A DNA stretch of 12,261 nt from Basidiobolus heterosporus B8920 (Eukaryota; Basidiobolomycota; Basidiobolomycetes; Basidiobolales; Basidiobolaceae), in the NCBI GenBank assembly GCA_000697455.1, contig JNET01032248.1:1-12261 (forward strand), in the 5' to 3' direction. Within the stretch, counting starts at the first letter, position 1, and the number at the start of each line of letters is the position of its first letter. Below, one piece after another: positions 1-9,051 of the stretch. Below the pieces are notes generated by a model that was not told the DNA's origin, did not search any database, and saw only the letters and a program-made list of their open reading frames with translations. A program made the position numbers and the translations under genes.

Positions 1-285
1 GTGAATCCCAGTGTGAATCCAAATGATCGGTCTTCGCAATCAATTGCTTTTGCACTACACAAACAGTTGATATGAAGTATTTGGGATTAAATCCCATTCT
101 ACCAACTAAATGGTAGCCGGATTCATTGAATGCTTAAAAATTAGTATCAACGTATGTTAAGAAAATAGACACCTACTTGTAATATTTAAATCAGGTGACT
201 TAAGTAGGCACAAATCAATAATATATTCAGGATGATAATTATTTGTAAGACCGTTTGACTTTTGGGTATATACTTGAGTATAGCC
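1..285. other. Upstream spacer of MED5, possibly with the tail of a preceding gene
   Basis: No gene can be supported here. Frame 1 is open from the window edge to a TGA at 73-75 (24 codons); this could be the last codons of an upstream plus-strand gene, but it is too short to recognise. Just after it lie two small dyads: 83-88 with 90-95 (gggatt/aatccc), and 99-104 with 111-116 (ctacca/tggtag). The rest is AT-rich sequence leading to the MED5 start and would contain its promoter. No clear TATA box was identified. Confidence 0.4.
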
Positions 286-3200
286 ATGTCGCTGCAAACG
301 ATTTTGGTAGAAGCATGGACACGAAGACTAATTCCTTCTCAAGTAAGCTACTTAAGTAAAAATAACTCTCTTCAGCTTATCTGATCTTTGTTTTTTTGAA
401 AGTGGTTGGAATTTACTAGAGCGTTCCTAGAGCAAAACACCAACAACGAGCCAGGAGACAAATCTAGTGAATTATGCGGTAGTGTATTGATATCTAAATT
501 TCTTAGGATGAAGGGTTAACATTTACTCCTTTAAAAGATCTACTTATAAAATCGCTTCGTTCCTCGCCAAATCCTAGCCCCGTCTTATTGGGATATCTCG
601 AGGGTGCAGTAGGCGCAGATTCTTTGATACCAGAAGCTGTGTTTTTAACAGTACTCTCTGAAGAGTACTGTAAATGCCAATTTTTCGAGTCTACACAACT
701 GAAAGCTTTACTTCCTGTGATTGAAACTGCTCTGGCTGAACTAAATTTTAGAATGCTTTCGTTAGATGTTGATAGTAGTGTGTGGAAGGCACTTGCTAAT
801 ACCAGCGTCATGCTCTGTCGTGTCGTACAAAAGATTGCCAATTATCAACCTTCCCATCTACCCGATCACAAACCCGATGAAGACCACATAGTTGTTATGG
901 ACATAGATAAGCCTAACCTAGATATCGACATGCCTCAATTAGATGTGACCAGTATTGAAGGCGGAATTGATTTAGAGCTTGCTTACACAAGCTCCGGCGA
1001 GTCTATTGTACCAGAAGATCCAAGACCATCAAAAGATATTAGCAACACCAACCATGCAAATGAGACTCACTGGCCACTTGAAGCTGCCATTAATGAGCCG
1101 CGCGCCAACTCTATAGAAATAATAACTCAAGAAAATGCCGAAAAAGCTGCATCATTGCTAAATAGCATTTTTGGGGATGAGAAAGTTCGACCTGCTTTGT
1201 TGAAAAATATTGCAAAAGATCCAGGTATGTATGCACAACGCACAGCAATAATGATTCCTCAATTAATTGGAACTTCCTTACTCCCATGAAGCTATGTGGG
1301 ACACTCTTCATTCAGCTATCCTTGAGACTCGTATCACTCTAGGGGGATTGGGAGACAAAATAACTAAAAGTCGACCGATGATGTCTCTAGCCTCTTGTAT
1401 ACATCTTGTTCTAGATGATGGAGGTAACAAAGGCAATACCGCATTTATACAATACAACAACTTCCGTAACGAAAGTGATGGAAAATGTATTCCTTCGTCG
1501 TCTCTGTATTTTCTGGTTTATCATTTGGTAAGGAGAAAATGGCTGCTTTATGATATAGATTTCCCTTAACTTATTATGCAAACGCTTTCAGATGCATCGA
1601 CGTCCCGTTTTGCCAGATAATCTAGTCCTTTCGCGATTACAGAAACTTCGAAGACTAATGGTAAGTCAATGTTATTTACAATCTTAAGGATCAGCCTTTG
1701 AATACTAAAATCGTACTGTTCGGTGGAAAAGGGTGATGATCAGCTCTTCTACTTGGAATTATGGATGGCATCCCTCACTGGAATGGCTGAGTCATGCCAA
1801 AATAAAGCAGCTGTGCGGCTTCAACTTCTTTGGAAGAGCTTCATCTTGGTCAAGGTATTTTCTTTTCCAGAATATTATCCATTCAGTCGACTTAGATTTT
1901 GCCAGCTTCCTGTACTTATAGCAAAGCTTGAGAGCTCAAAGACGGAAAATAGTGATGCTACCGATGCAACAACAGCATCATCCCAGGTATGATGACCTTA
2001 TTACGATATTTTGCTTCAGTCGAAATCAACAACTTTGATCGCATTAACAATATAGTCGCTTTCTTTGAAACATGCTTTACGACACCTATCGAGTATGAAA
2101 GGGCTACTTAATTGTTGTCGCACGTCTATTTCGGAAGAGTCAAATGCGAGCGAGCTGTAAGATAGCTTCCTGTTAGAACATTATATACTTATATAGAAGC
2201 TAATCTACAAATCAGACCAATACTAGGGGAAATATTCAAAGTATGCATCGAAAAGAACTTGATAGGTTCTGATCCAGTTTTCAGTGGTGTTGCCAGCGAC
2301 CAGAAGCTGTCGGGTGGACTAATATCAAACGAGGTATAGTTTTTTGCATTGAACTATCAAGAAATTCAGGCATTGATTTAAATCACTTTCAGAGTGTCGA
2401 GGCTTCTGCACAGGCTATCCTAAACGATCCATCAAACGAGAATATCGAACGCCTTGTTCTTACAACTCTTGCTCATTTCGAGAACCAAGACATTCATATC
2501 GATGTCATAAAAAAGGTAAAGGCCGAATGTTTATTATGAGTCATTCTCTTATGTAGGCTTACAGAGTTTTAGTTAATTGTGCAATGGACTGAGAGTAGTC
2601 AACTCAAACCTCTTGGATTCTTGTGTCAAAACCTCATTGAGAACCCACAGCTCTTGGATACAATTGTCTTAATGCAACATCCCAAGGACATATTGGCAGG
2701 CTTTGAAAGATTCTGCAATAATTGGGGATCAGCATCTTCTGAAACACGGCCACCTGGTGATTACGAATCCTTCGGATACGCTTTCATCCTTTTCGTCACT
2801 ATTATAGAGAGATATAAGGTAGATGGTATTAAGAGTGGCCAAATCTTTATCGAAGCTAAATCATTTTCATAGTTGCAATCTGAACTGGAAACCATACTTC
2901 AGTTTCCTACTGGGTTTTCACGATCATGGTTCTTGAAATCATCCACTTCTCTGTTCTCGAATTCCACATCTTCGGAAAATGAACGTATCGGAGAATGGAT
3001 TGATGCCCTCTTTGTCAAAAAAGAGCTTGTAGATGATTTTATCTGGTTAGTATAAAGTGCTTAATATTATACCAAGACAAGTCGCTCATTCCATAGATCG
3101 TTATAGTCGGTACTCGCCACAAGATATCTTGAGTTTGATGCCGTTAATCTTTGAAGCTTCCCTTGATGCATGTGACACTCAGATATTGGATTTCGATACT

Positions 3201-4356
3201 TTGGTGAAGTCATTTGAGCTTCTGCTACAACCAGCCATTTCCTTCTCATTAATCGGTGTAGTGCTCTATTTGTGTGAAGAATTGACTCACTCCAGGTAGC
3301 TCAAGAGATTATTATAATTTTCTAGATTCATTCTAACGGGCAAATGCTTTCTACAGACAAAACCCACTACTAGTCCCAGAAGTTCTTAAAGCTTTACTGC
3401 TCAATGATAAATTCCCATCTCATGTGCTTCGCGCAATATCCGAGCGTGTAACCGTAGCTATTGGTACCAATATTGAGATTGAAACTCAATTATGGAAAGT
3501 GAAAGAGAAAATCATGCTCACAGTGGGTGATATTGGTAAGAGTCATACTGGCTATACGTAAAAGGATGAAGCTTACTAACTCAAATTCTAGCAATTGCTG
3601 AGACCTTGCACAACCCTGGTTCTACGTTCAAGAGGTTCCGACAAGCATTCGAGGCAATTGTCCAAACTGGGAGGTGCACGTTTGTTGAATCCACATCTTG
3701 GGATCTTTCTAAGATCCATCATCTCGATATCGATTTGTTTCGGGATGCTCTTGAGTTTGGTGGGCCAAGGCTCTTTGTCAGAACTATCGTACAGGTGTGT
3801 CCACTAGTAAACCGACTGAGTACACGCTGATCATATGCTCATTATTTTACATGTAGGAAATGGTCCGAGCAAGCAACTCTAGGGGCGCATTACGTTCAGG
3901 TCAGTCATTATTTTGCGGCTTCCCTGTGTTTTTATACTGATATATGCTGTTCCTTTAGCCGAGCTGGGTGCATCGTTAATTACCACACTGCTGGTAAATT
4001 CCAACAAATATCTGTTGCTTCCGGCAAACCTTTTCACCCTTCTGTTGCTTGACATTACTCCCAATGTCGTACTCACAGAGTTGAAAATGTACAGTCAAGG
4101 GTATATGTTTGGCTGGTTTATTATGCTCACGATAGTGATGATGGAGGAAGAGGTGGTAATTCCAGAAATCCACCAAAACGTTGTGGAGATATTCATCGTG
4201 CGAATGCTAAAGTTTATCAAGCAATACGGAATGTCCGATCTGAACACCTTTGAGAAATCTCTTCCGTCTCATCCTCTGTCCGGCTTCTTCGATGGAATGC
4301 TAGCAAACCGCGAGATTTTTGTTAGATACCCTCGCACAAAATCACATTTCGCTTGA
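286..4356 (+). CDS. MED5: Mediator complex subunit 5 (Med5/Nut1)
   Basis: Tail-module subunit of Mediator, linking gene-specific activators to RNA polymerase II in the nucleus. Proposed exons: 286-342, 403-466, 514-1224, 1292-1527, 1592-1660, 1732-1854, 1906-1986, 2056-2156, 2216-2333, 2393-2515, 2573-2818, 2873-3045, 3107-3295, 3357-3535, 3592-3794, 3857-3899, 3959-4356. They total 3114 nt, giving 1037 aa, a size usual for fungal Med5. Family-like stretches read across splice junctions: RLIPSQ/WLEFTRAFLEQ at the N terminus, LLWKSFILVK/LPVLIAKLE, VQWTESSQLKPLGFLCQNL, and DALEFGGPRLFVRTIVQ followed by RS/AELGASLITTLL near the C terminus. The protein is predicted all-helical, with an acidic low-complexity stretch (repeated DID/DMPQLD) coded around 880-960. 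ATG 286 is the first in-frame Met. Introns are 47-71 nt. The exon 2/3 border is uncertain: 467-513 gives a consistent phase but a weak acceptor. Family assignment rests on remembered similarity, not on a search. Confidence 0.85.
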
Positions 4357-4987
4357 TTTTCGCTTGATCCTTATGAACCAATTCCTTAGGTATCATATTG
4401 TTTTGAGATATCGAATTTAACGTGTATAAATATAGAGTTGCGAGGCATCAGAATATGTAAATTTTTCACGCCTGTTTCTCCTTTGTTCCTTTTTCACTTC
4501 AAACTGATTTGGTCTGCGCATACTGCAGCCAGGTACTACGCAATGTGTTCGAAAATAAATCCAAGGTGGTATTTTCCAGATCAGCTAATAGCATTTGAAA
4601 CAATATGCTGATATAATGATCCGTTCGATTGAGTAGTTGCAGACCCACATTCTTTACAAATCAGAGCCTCCAAGCTCTATCACCCGGGGATTTTATTTCA
4701 TTTAGAACCAATCATTTTTGTCCGAGGCCAAGTTCCTAGTAGACGGATTTCAATGAGTAACTCACACATTGTTACACATACAAGAAACTTGCATGTCTCA
4801 AGTCCGGGTTTACACCAAAATCCATCCCAGAACATCGTATAATAGACATCTTTTCGAACGCGAGAGACGCTCATAATTGGTGTTTGCTCCTTTAACTGCC
4901 CCAAATCGGATTTTTGGTTTTCTTTATATCTTGGTAGAGTTAAGAATATCCTTCACCTAGAGAGAGTTTATAGAATACCTGTTGCAT
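4357..4987. other. Spacer between MED5 and the lyase gene
   Basis: This 631-bp stretch has no convincing gene. Open frames on both strands are short, lack family resemblance and have no paired splice sites. It should hold the MED5 3' end and the lyase promoter. AATAAA at 4554-4559 is a possible MED5 polyadenylation signal, about 200 nt past the stop. TATAAATA at 4424-4431 is AT-rich but sits downstream of MED5, so its role is unclear. Confidence 0.5.
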
Positions 4988-6430
4988 ATGAAAGCCCTAA
5001 ATTTGGGATTGGCCTTCATACTGGCGGTTGTACAAACGGCTCATTCCCAAGACACCGTATTCTCTCCGGTAAGCATCAATACTCAAATCCTGGCGGAAAA
5101 CAAAGCACAGAAGGAAGCCTATGACCAAAGCCTTCAGGATGCCTTCTTTACCTTGAAGAAACTCGCAGATAAGGCAGTCCTGAATGAGGCAATCTACACT
5201 GTCACCAACAAGAGCATGTTAGCCCCCAGCAACGACCCTCACGATTACCTTTCCCTGGCTAGATATTTCTGGCCTAACAGCAACACACCAGATGGCTTTC
5301 CGTATGTACGTCGTGATGGCTACATTAATCCAGAAATTGAGCTGGTCCCAGATTATAAGTTATTCCGCACCTTGGTAATATCTCATTTATGCCACGTGAA
5401 TCTTCTCTATCACTAATGGCTTTTGTTGCAGGTTCGTGAGATCCAGGTACTAGGATTAAGCTATTATTTTTTCGAAAATGACTCGTACGCCATCAAGGCA
5501 ATCAGCCGTCTGAGAACATGGTTTCTGGATAATTCTACTCGCATGAATCCTCATCTTCAGTTCGGCTCTTTCATCAAAGGACAGACGGAGGGCCGTCGTA
5601 CCGGAATCATTGATCTGAGCCCCATCAATGAAATGTTTGATGTGATTCCATATTTGCAGACCTCACGCTTCTGGCAATCTTCTGATTCAGAGGGGTTCAA
5701 GAATTGGCTAGTGGCCTATCTCAATTGGTTGGATAGTAGTGAGCATGGATTGCTAGAAAGAACGTCTCAAAACAATCATGGTGCGTCTAATATACTGTCG
5801 ATATACACATACACATACACATATAGTTCTCTAAACGTACTCATGCTTTGTCCTCTAGCCACCTATTTTGACTGCCAATACATGGCAATCGCCATTTTTC
5901 TTAACCGTAAAGATCTGGCCCTCAAGGTAGCGCAAAATGCCACATTGTCACGTATTGCGTCTCAAATAGCCCTGGATGGATCACAACCTCATGAAACAGC
6001 ACGTGCAGCCTCGTGGTTTTATTCGGTATTCAATCTCAACGGATTGATATTGTTGGCCTCTCTCGCATCCAAGGTGGGCGTGGATTTGTGGCATTTTGAA
6101 ACCTCAGATGGTCGAAGCATTCGTAAAGCCATAGACTACCTTTTGCCTTACGCGCGTAATCCACGTAGTTGGCCATATTCAAATATCGGTGGGTTTAATT
6201 CCACGGTCCTTTACGCAAAGAGCTTGCAGACTGCCTATCTCGTCTATCAAAACCCTGAATATCTAAAGGCTTCTAATGACCTACTTGCTGGCTATCACAC
6301 TAACCACAATTTCACTCGACTCTATCAACCCTTCAAAATGTTTTACCAGGCAGAGAATTCAGCCAATGCTTACAGCTTCTTCGTGCTGTTGGTAGTGTGG
6401 ATCGCTACTTTGGCATGCCTAAATCTCTGA
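4988..6430 (+). CDS. Alginate lyase-fold (polyuronate lyase) protein, secreted and probably GPI-anchored
   Basis: Exons 4988-5374, 5432-5780 and 5859-6430 give 435 aa, in the usual range for PF05426 proteins. ATG 4988 opens a clear signal peptide (hydrophobic LGLAFILAVVQTA, cleavage near residue 20). Family blocks: SNDPHDYLSLARYFWP, TPDGFPYVRRDGYINPE, STRMNPHLQFGSFIKG, RRTGIIDLSP, NNH at 243-245, DGSQPHETARAASWFY at 285-300, GVDLWHFETSDGRSIRKA. In this fold the NNH Asn/His and downstream Arg/Tyr serve beta-elimination of uronic-acid polymers; here N243, N244, H245, R294 and Y300 are candidates. After the ENSANA stretch (411-416) the chain ends in a hydrophobic tail to residue 435 with no basic residues behind it, as in GPI-anchor signals. 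The substrate is not shown: alginate, or a glucuronan as in PL38-type relatives, are options. Both introns (57 and 78 nt) have AG acceptors; the second falls directly after the NNH codons. Confidence 0.82.
5781..5858 (+). other. Stop-free 78-nt intron with ATACAC microsatellite
   Basis: Second intron of the lyase gene, GTGCGT donor and CTCTAG acceptor. Its length is a multiple of three and it has no in-frame stop, so retention would insert 26 residues immediately after catalytic-motif His245 without breaking the frame. It contains a short ATACAC tandem tract at about 5803-5822. Splicing is preferred because it restores the family's NNH-x-(T/S)-Y arrangement as NNHATYFD. Confidence 0.75.
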
Positions 6431-6939
6431 TTGCCCTCGTTTTCAATTTCCTAGCACGTAGGACGAGGTGGAATTCATCCAATTTAGATAACCCATCTCC
6501 TCAAATGTATAATATGATCATCCTGCCTCTTATGCTTGATAAAGTCCCCCCTTTTACGACCACTTTTGCGTGTCTTATTGGCTCTATGATTAGATTAATT
6601 CAACGAGGTTATGCCGTTCTAAGCTGATCATCTTGCATGGATAAAAATCACACCTGTTCTTGGAAAGAGGGATCTTTCACGAGGAATCACTTATAACAGA
6701 CGCATACACCTGCTTTGGCCGATGGATCTGAAATGACCGTTCTTACTTGTGAAAGCTGGAGAGTACCTCAGCAAGTAGATGTAGTGAATTGCACACTGCA
6801 TTCTTGCTGATCTTTCAGTCGACACCAAGAAGTTTAAATACGTTCTTTTCGAGTCTTCAACAAATTTATTTTCTTATTATTTAATCGGCTTGATGTTCGT
6901 ACAAGAGGTTTACTTATTATAGGCGAACTCATATCATCC
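6431..6939. other. Spacer between the lyase and LRR genes
   Basis: 509 bp without a supported gene. One plus-strand frame running out of the lyase end to about 6627 shows no family resemblance or splice partner and is taken as chance. No canonical AATAAA was seen after the lyase stop. AT-rich tracts (6861-6890) precede the LRR gene and probably belong to its promoter or 5' UTR. Confidence 0.45.
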
Positions 6940-8908
6940 ATGCCTTCTGTTCATCATCTTTTCTTGACCACTCTGGTTTATTTTCAATTTTGGACTAGAA
7001 TCACTGCCAATGACTGTCTTTATCTACGTGAATCCTTCTATCCCAGTTTGCTTGGTCCATCCAACTGGCACAATAAACATGGCTGGTCAGATACGACGAA
7101 TCTAGATTGTTGTACTTGGTTCGGTGTGGTGTGTAAACACGATCGCGTGGAGCAACTGTAAGTCTATTAGGCCAAAGACTTTAGTCGAATATTCCCCAAC
7201 TAATATTAATTTTAGGGTGTTCATTGATAACAATCTTGGGGGTACGTTGCCCAAGGATATAGGTCAATTAAAATCTCTTGAAGTTTTGTTAGTATGACAC
7301 TTGACCCATGCCCAACGTATGACTCGCCCTTACAAACTTTTGGCTTACAGGTCTTTAATCAATACCCGGACTACTGGCAGTATTCCTACATCCATTGGGT
7401 TTTTAAGTCGATTAAGGGTTTTGTAGGTTCATTGGAATTCACTGAACCAAGAGATTGATTCTTACATGATTTCTTCCGTAATTCAGTTCCATATTTCGTT
7501 CGCAGTTTGCTGGATCTATACCCAAAGAGTTGTTCCAGTTACCGCTTGAATACGTGTAAGTTCGGAAACATCCATTGTTCGATCTCGATCATTTTCTTAC
7601 TTTCTTACTAGTAACCTCAACGATAACAAGCTCGATGGGAGTGTACCATCCACTATAACTGAACTCAAATCCGCTTCTTACATGTAATTCCTATTTCGAA
7701 TCATCCTAAATAGCCTTTTTTAATCAAGTTAAATCTTTCAGTGGTATGCGTGGAAACAGTTTTACTGGAGCAATACCCAGCATTCAACTTGTGAAGCAAG
7801 GCGCACGCTGCGACTTAGGTGGCACAAATGAGTGGCTATGCAAATCATCAAACGTATCCTCAACCTGTACTGGCATAGAGAACCTAAGATCATGTGAGCG
7901 TAAGTGATCTACCACGGAGTGTTGATCGATCCAACCCCCGATCTGAAGACTTCTTATTTTCTGCATTAGTAGGCACGACCTCACCCAATCAACCATCAGC
8001 GACGGTCACTGCCCCAGTCACATCTACACCACAAGACTCTGAGGATAAGAGAAATATAATTATCGGCGTTTCCATATTGGGCGGAGTAGTGGCCTTAGCT
8101 TTAGCTACACTGCTCATCACTTGGAGACGAAAGATACGTAGAAACAAAAGTAATCCCAAATGTGTTGTTTGTACAGAATAGGCCTAGTGGGATCTAACCA
8201 TGTATGAATATAGGAGCAATTGCCAATGGCAAAGAGAGAATGTTGGAAGATGCATCACCGAAACAGCCAGAAGAGGCTCAAGAAGTTAGTTTGCATGTGG
8301 ATGTGGATTCAGCTATAGGAATTCCCTCTACTTCTAAGGTGGCCTCACCAGCATCTCCTATGCAACGAACATCACGGCAAGAACAACGAATGCCTGACTT
8401 GGTCATTGAAGAACCGCCAGCCAAGCAAAAAGGATTTTCACGACCTTTCAAGCCGATACTACTGATGGAAAAACTGAAAAGCAAGAAGAAGGCAAAGAAA
8501 GAGTCAGTGGTTGAGATTCAGGCTCAACCATCCACGAAACCCCAAAGGCGTTCTATAATAAATCCTAGTTTTTGGAATAAACAAAAATCCACTTCCTCTA
8601 CTAGAAGTCTGAAAAACAAGCCTCCTCCAATCAAGATTGTACCATTTGAAGAGGTGAAAGGAGTGAATTCTGCACCTTCATCCCCTCGGACCGCTCGCAC
8701 TCAAACCAGTAGATCCTCTTTCTCCGCCCCACCATCCCCAACGCTACAAAAGAAGCCATTACGTGACACACCTGTATCACCCATGTTTGCAAGATACCTA
8801 GCCGAAGCATCAAAGCCTGTGCCGCCACTCACTTCACTTCATACAACCACCGGGCAGGTCCAATATCCCAAAGATAAAAACCTGAAGAAGTTATTCAAAT
8901 CAAAATAA
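6940..8908 (+). CDS. Single-pass LRR membrane protein, plant receptor-like ectodomain, no kinase
   Basis: Exons 6940-7157, 7216-7287, 7351-7422, 7487-7555, 7612-7683, 7742-7899, 7970-8149 and 8214-8908 give 511 aa. Residues 1-23 are a signal peptide ending ITA. Residues 24-72 are a plant-type LRRNT cap with the CCTWFGVVC signature (57-65). Residues 73-167 hold four LRRs of the LxxLxxLxx(N)xxxGxIP type, and a fifth partial one starts at 168. A Cys-rich C cap follows (C191, C201, C210, C219; glycosylation site N205-V-S), then a Ser/Thr/Pro stalk (222-244), one transmembrane helix (about 250-271) and an RRKIRR stop-transfer. The roughly 240-residue cytoplasmic tail is basic and Ser/Pro-rich, with KSKKKAKKE, PPPIKI and several SP/TP sites, and no recognisable enzyme domain. 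Each LRR unit is an exon of 72, 72, 69 and 72 nt, all in phase 2. A surface adhesion, scaffold or sensor role is inference; no ligand is indicated. Confidence 0.85.
7216..7683 (+). repeat. Array of four LRR-encoding exons, one repeat per exon
   Basis: Exons 7216-7287 (72 nt), 7351-7422 (72 nt), 7487-7555 (69 nt) and 7612-7683 (72 nt) each encode one LRR, split at the same codon position. Each exon starts one base before the xxLxxLxL core and ends two bases into the next repeat, so every intron is phase 2. The encoded repeats share GxI/V/LP at the same offset: GGTLP, TGSIP, AGSIP, DGSVP. The third repeat is one residue short, between its two conserved hydrophobic positions. Confidence 0.85.
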
Positions 8909-8923
8909 CCATTTCATATCCAC

Positions 8924-8929
8924 AATAAA
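8924..8929 (+). terminator. Polyadenylation signal of the LRR gene
   Basis: A perfect AATAAA lies 16 nt past the LRR stop codon. With a typical spacing of 10-30 nt, cleavage would fall around 8940-8960, inside the short convergent gap to PTC7. Confidence 0.55.
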
Positions 8930-8955
8930 ATGATTCATTCAAAACCATCACTTGT

Positions 8956-8961
8956 GTTTAT
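8956..8961 (-). terminator. Polyadenylation signal of PTC7
   Basis: TTTATT on the plus strand reads AATAAA on the minus strand, about 90 nt past the PTC7 stop. It sits only 27 bp beyond the LRR gene's own AATAAA, so the two convergent transcripts probably end tail to tail or overlap by a few bases. Confidence 0.45.
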
Positions 8962-9051
8962 TTGGATACGAAAGCATTCATACAGACGGAGCGGGATGTG
9001 TATAAATACAGTACATCGCGAGTTTGATGTAGATCTATTCTTGTCCGGATC

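Noticed and set aside
4698-4904. 68-codon minus-strand open frame in the MED5-lyase spacer
   Set aside because: No family resemblance, no splice partners and no promoter-like context; length is within chance for AT-rich spacer.
5803-5822. ATACAC tract as a larger repeat or CRISPR-like array
   Set aside because: Only about three short tandem units within an intron; there are no spaced repeats.
6397-6627. 76-codon plus-strand open frame overlapping the lyase 3' end
   Set aside because: It overlaps the lyase C-terminal codons in another frame, has no recognisable domain and no intron links to the LRR gene.
7894-7969. Reading the LRR frame continuously from 7894 into the stalk exon
   Set aside because: This requires translating a 70-nt intron with a strong GTAAGT donor and TTAG acceptor; the upstream LRR exon is in a different frame, and only splicing at 7899/7970 joins them.
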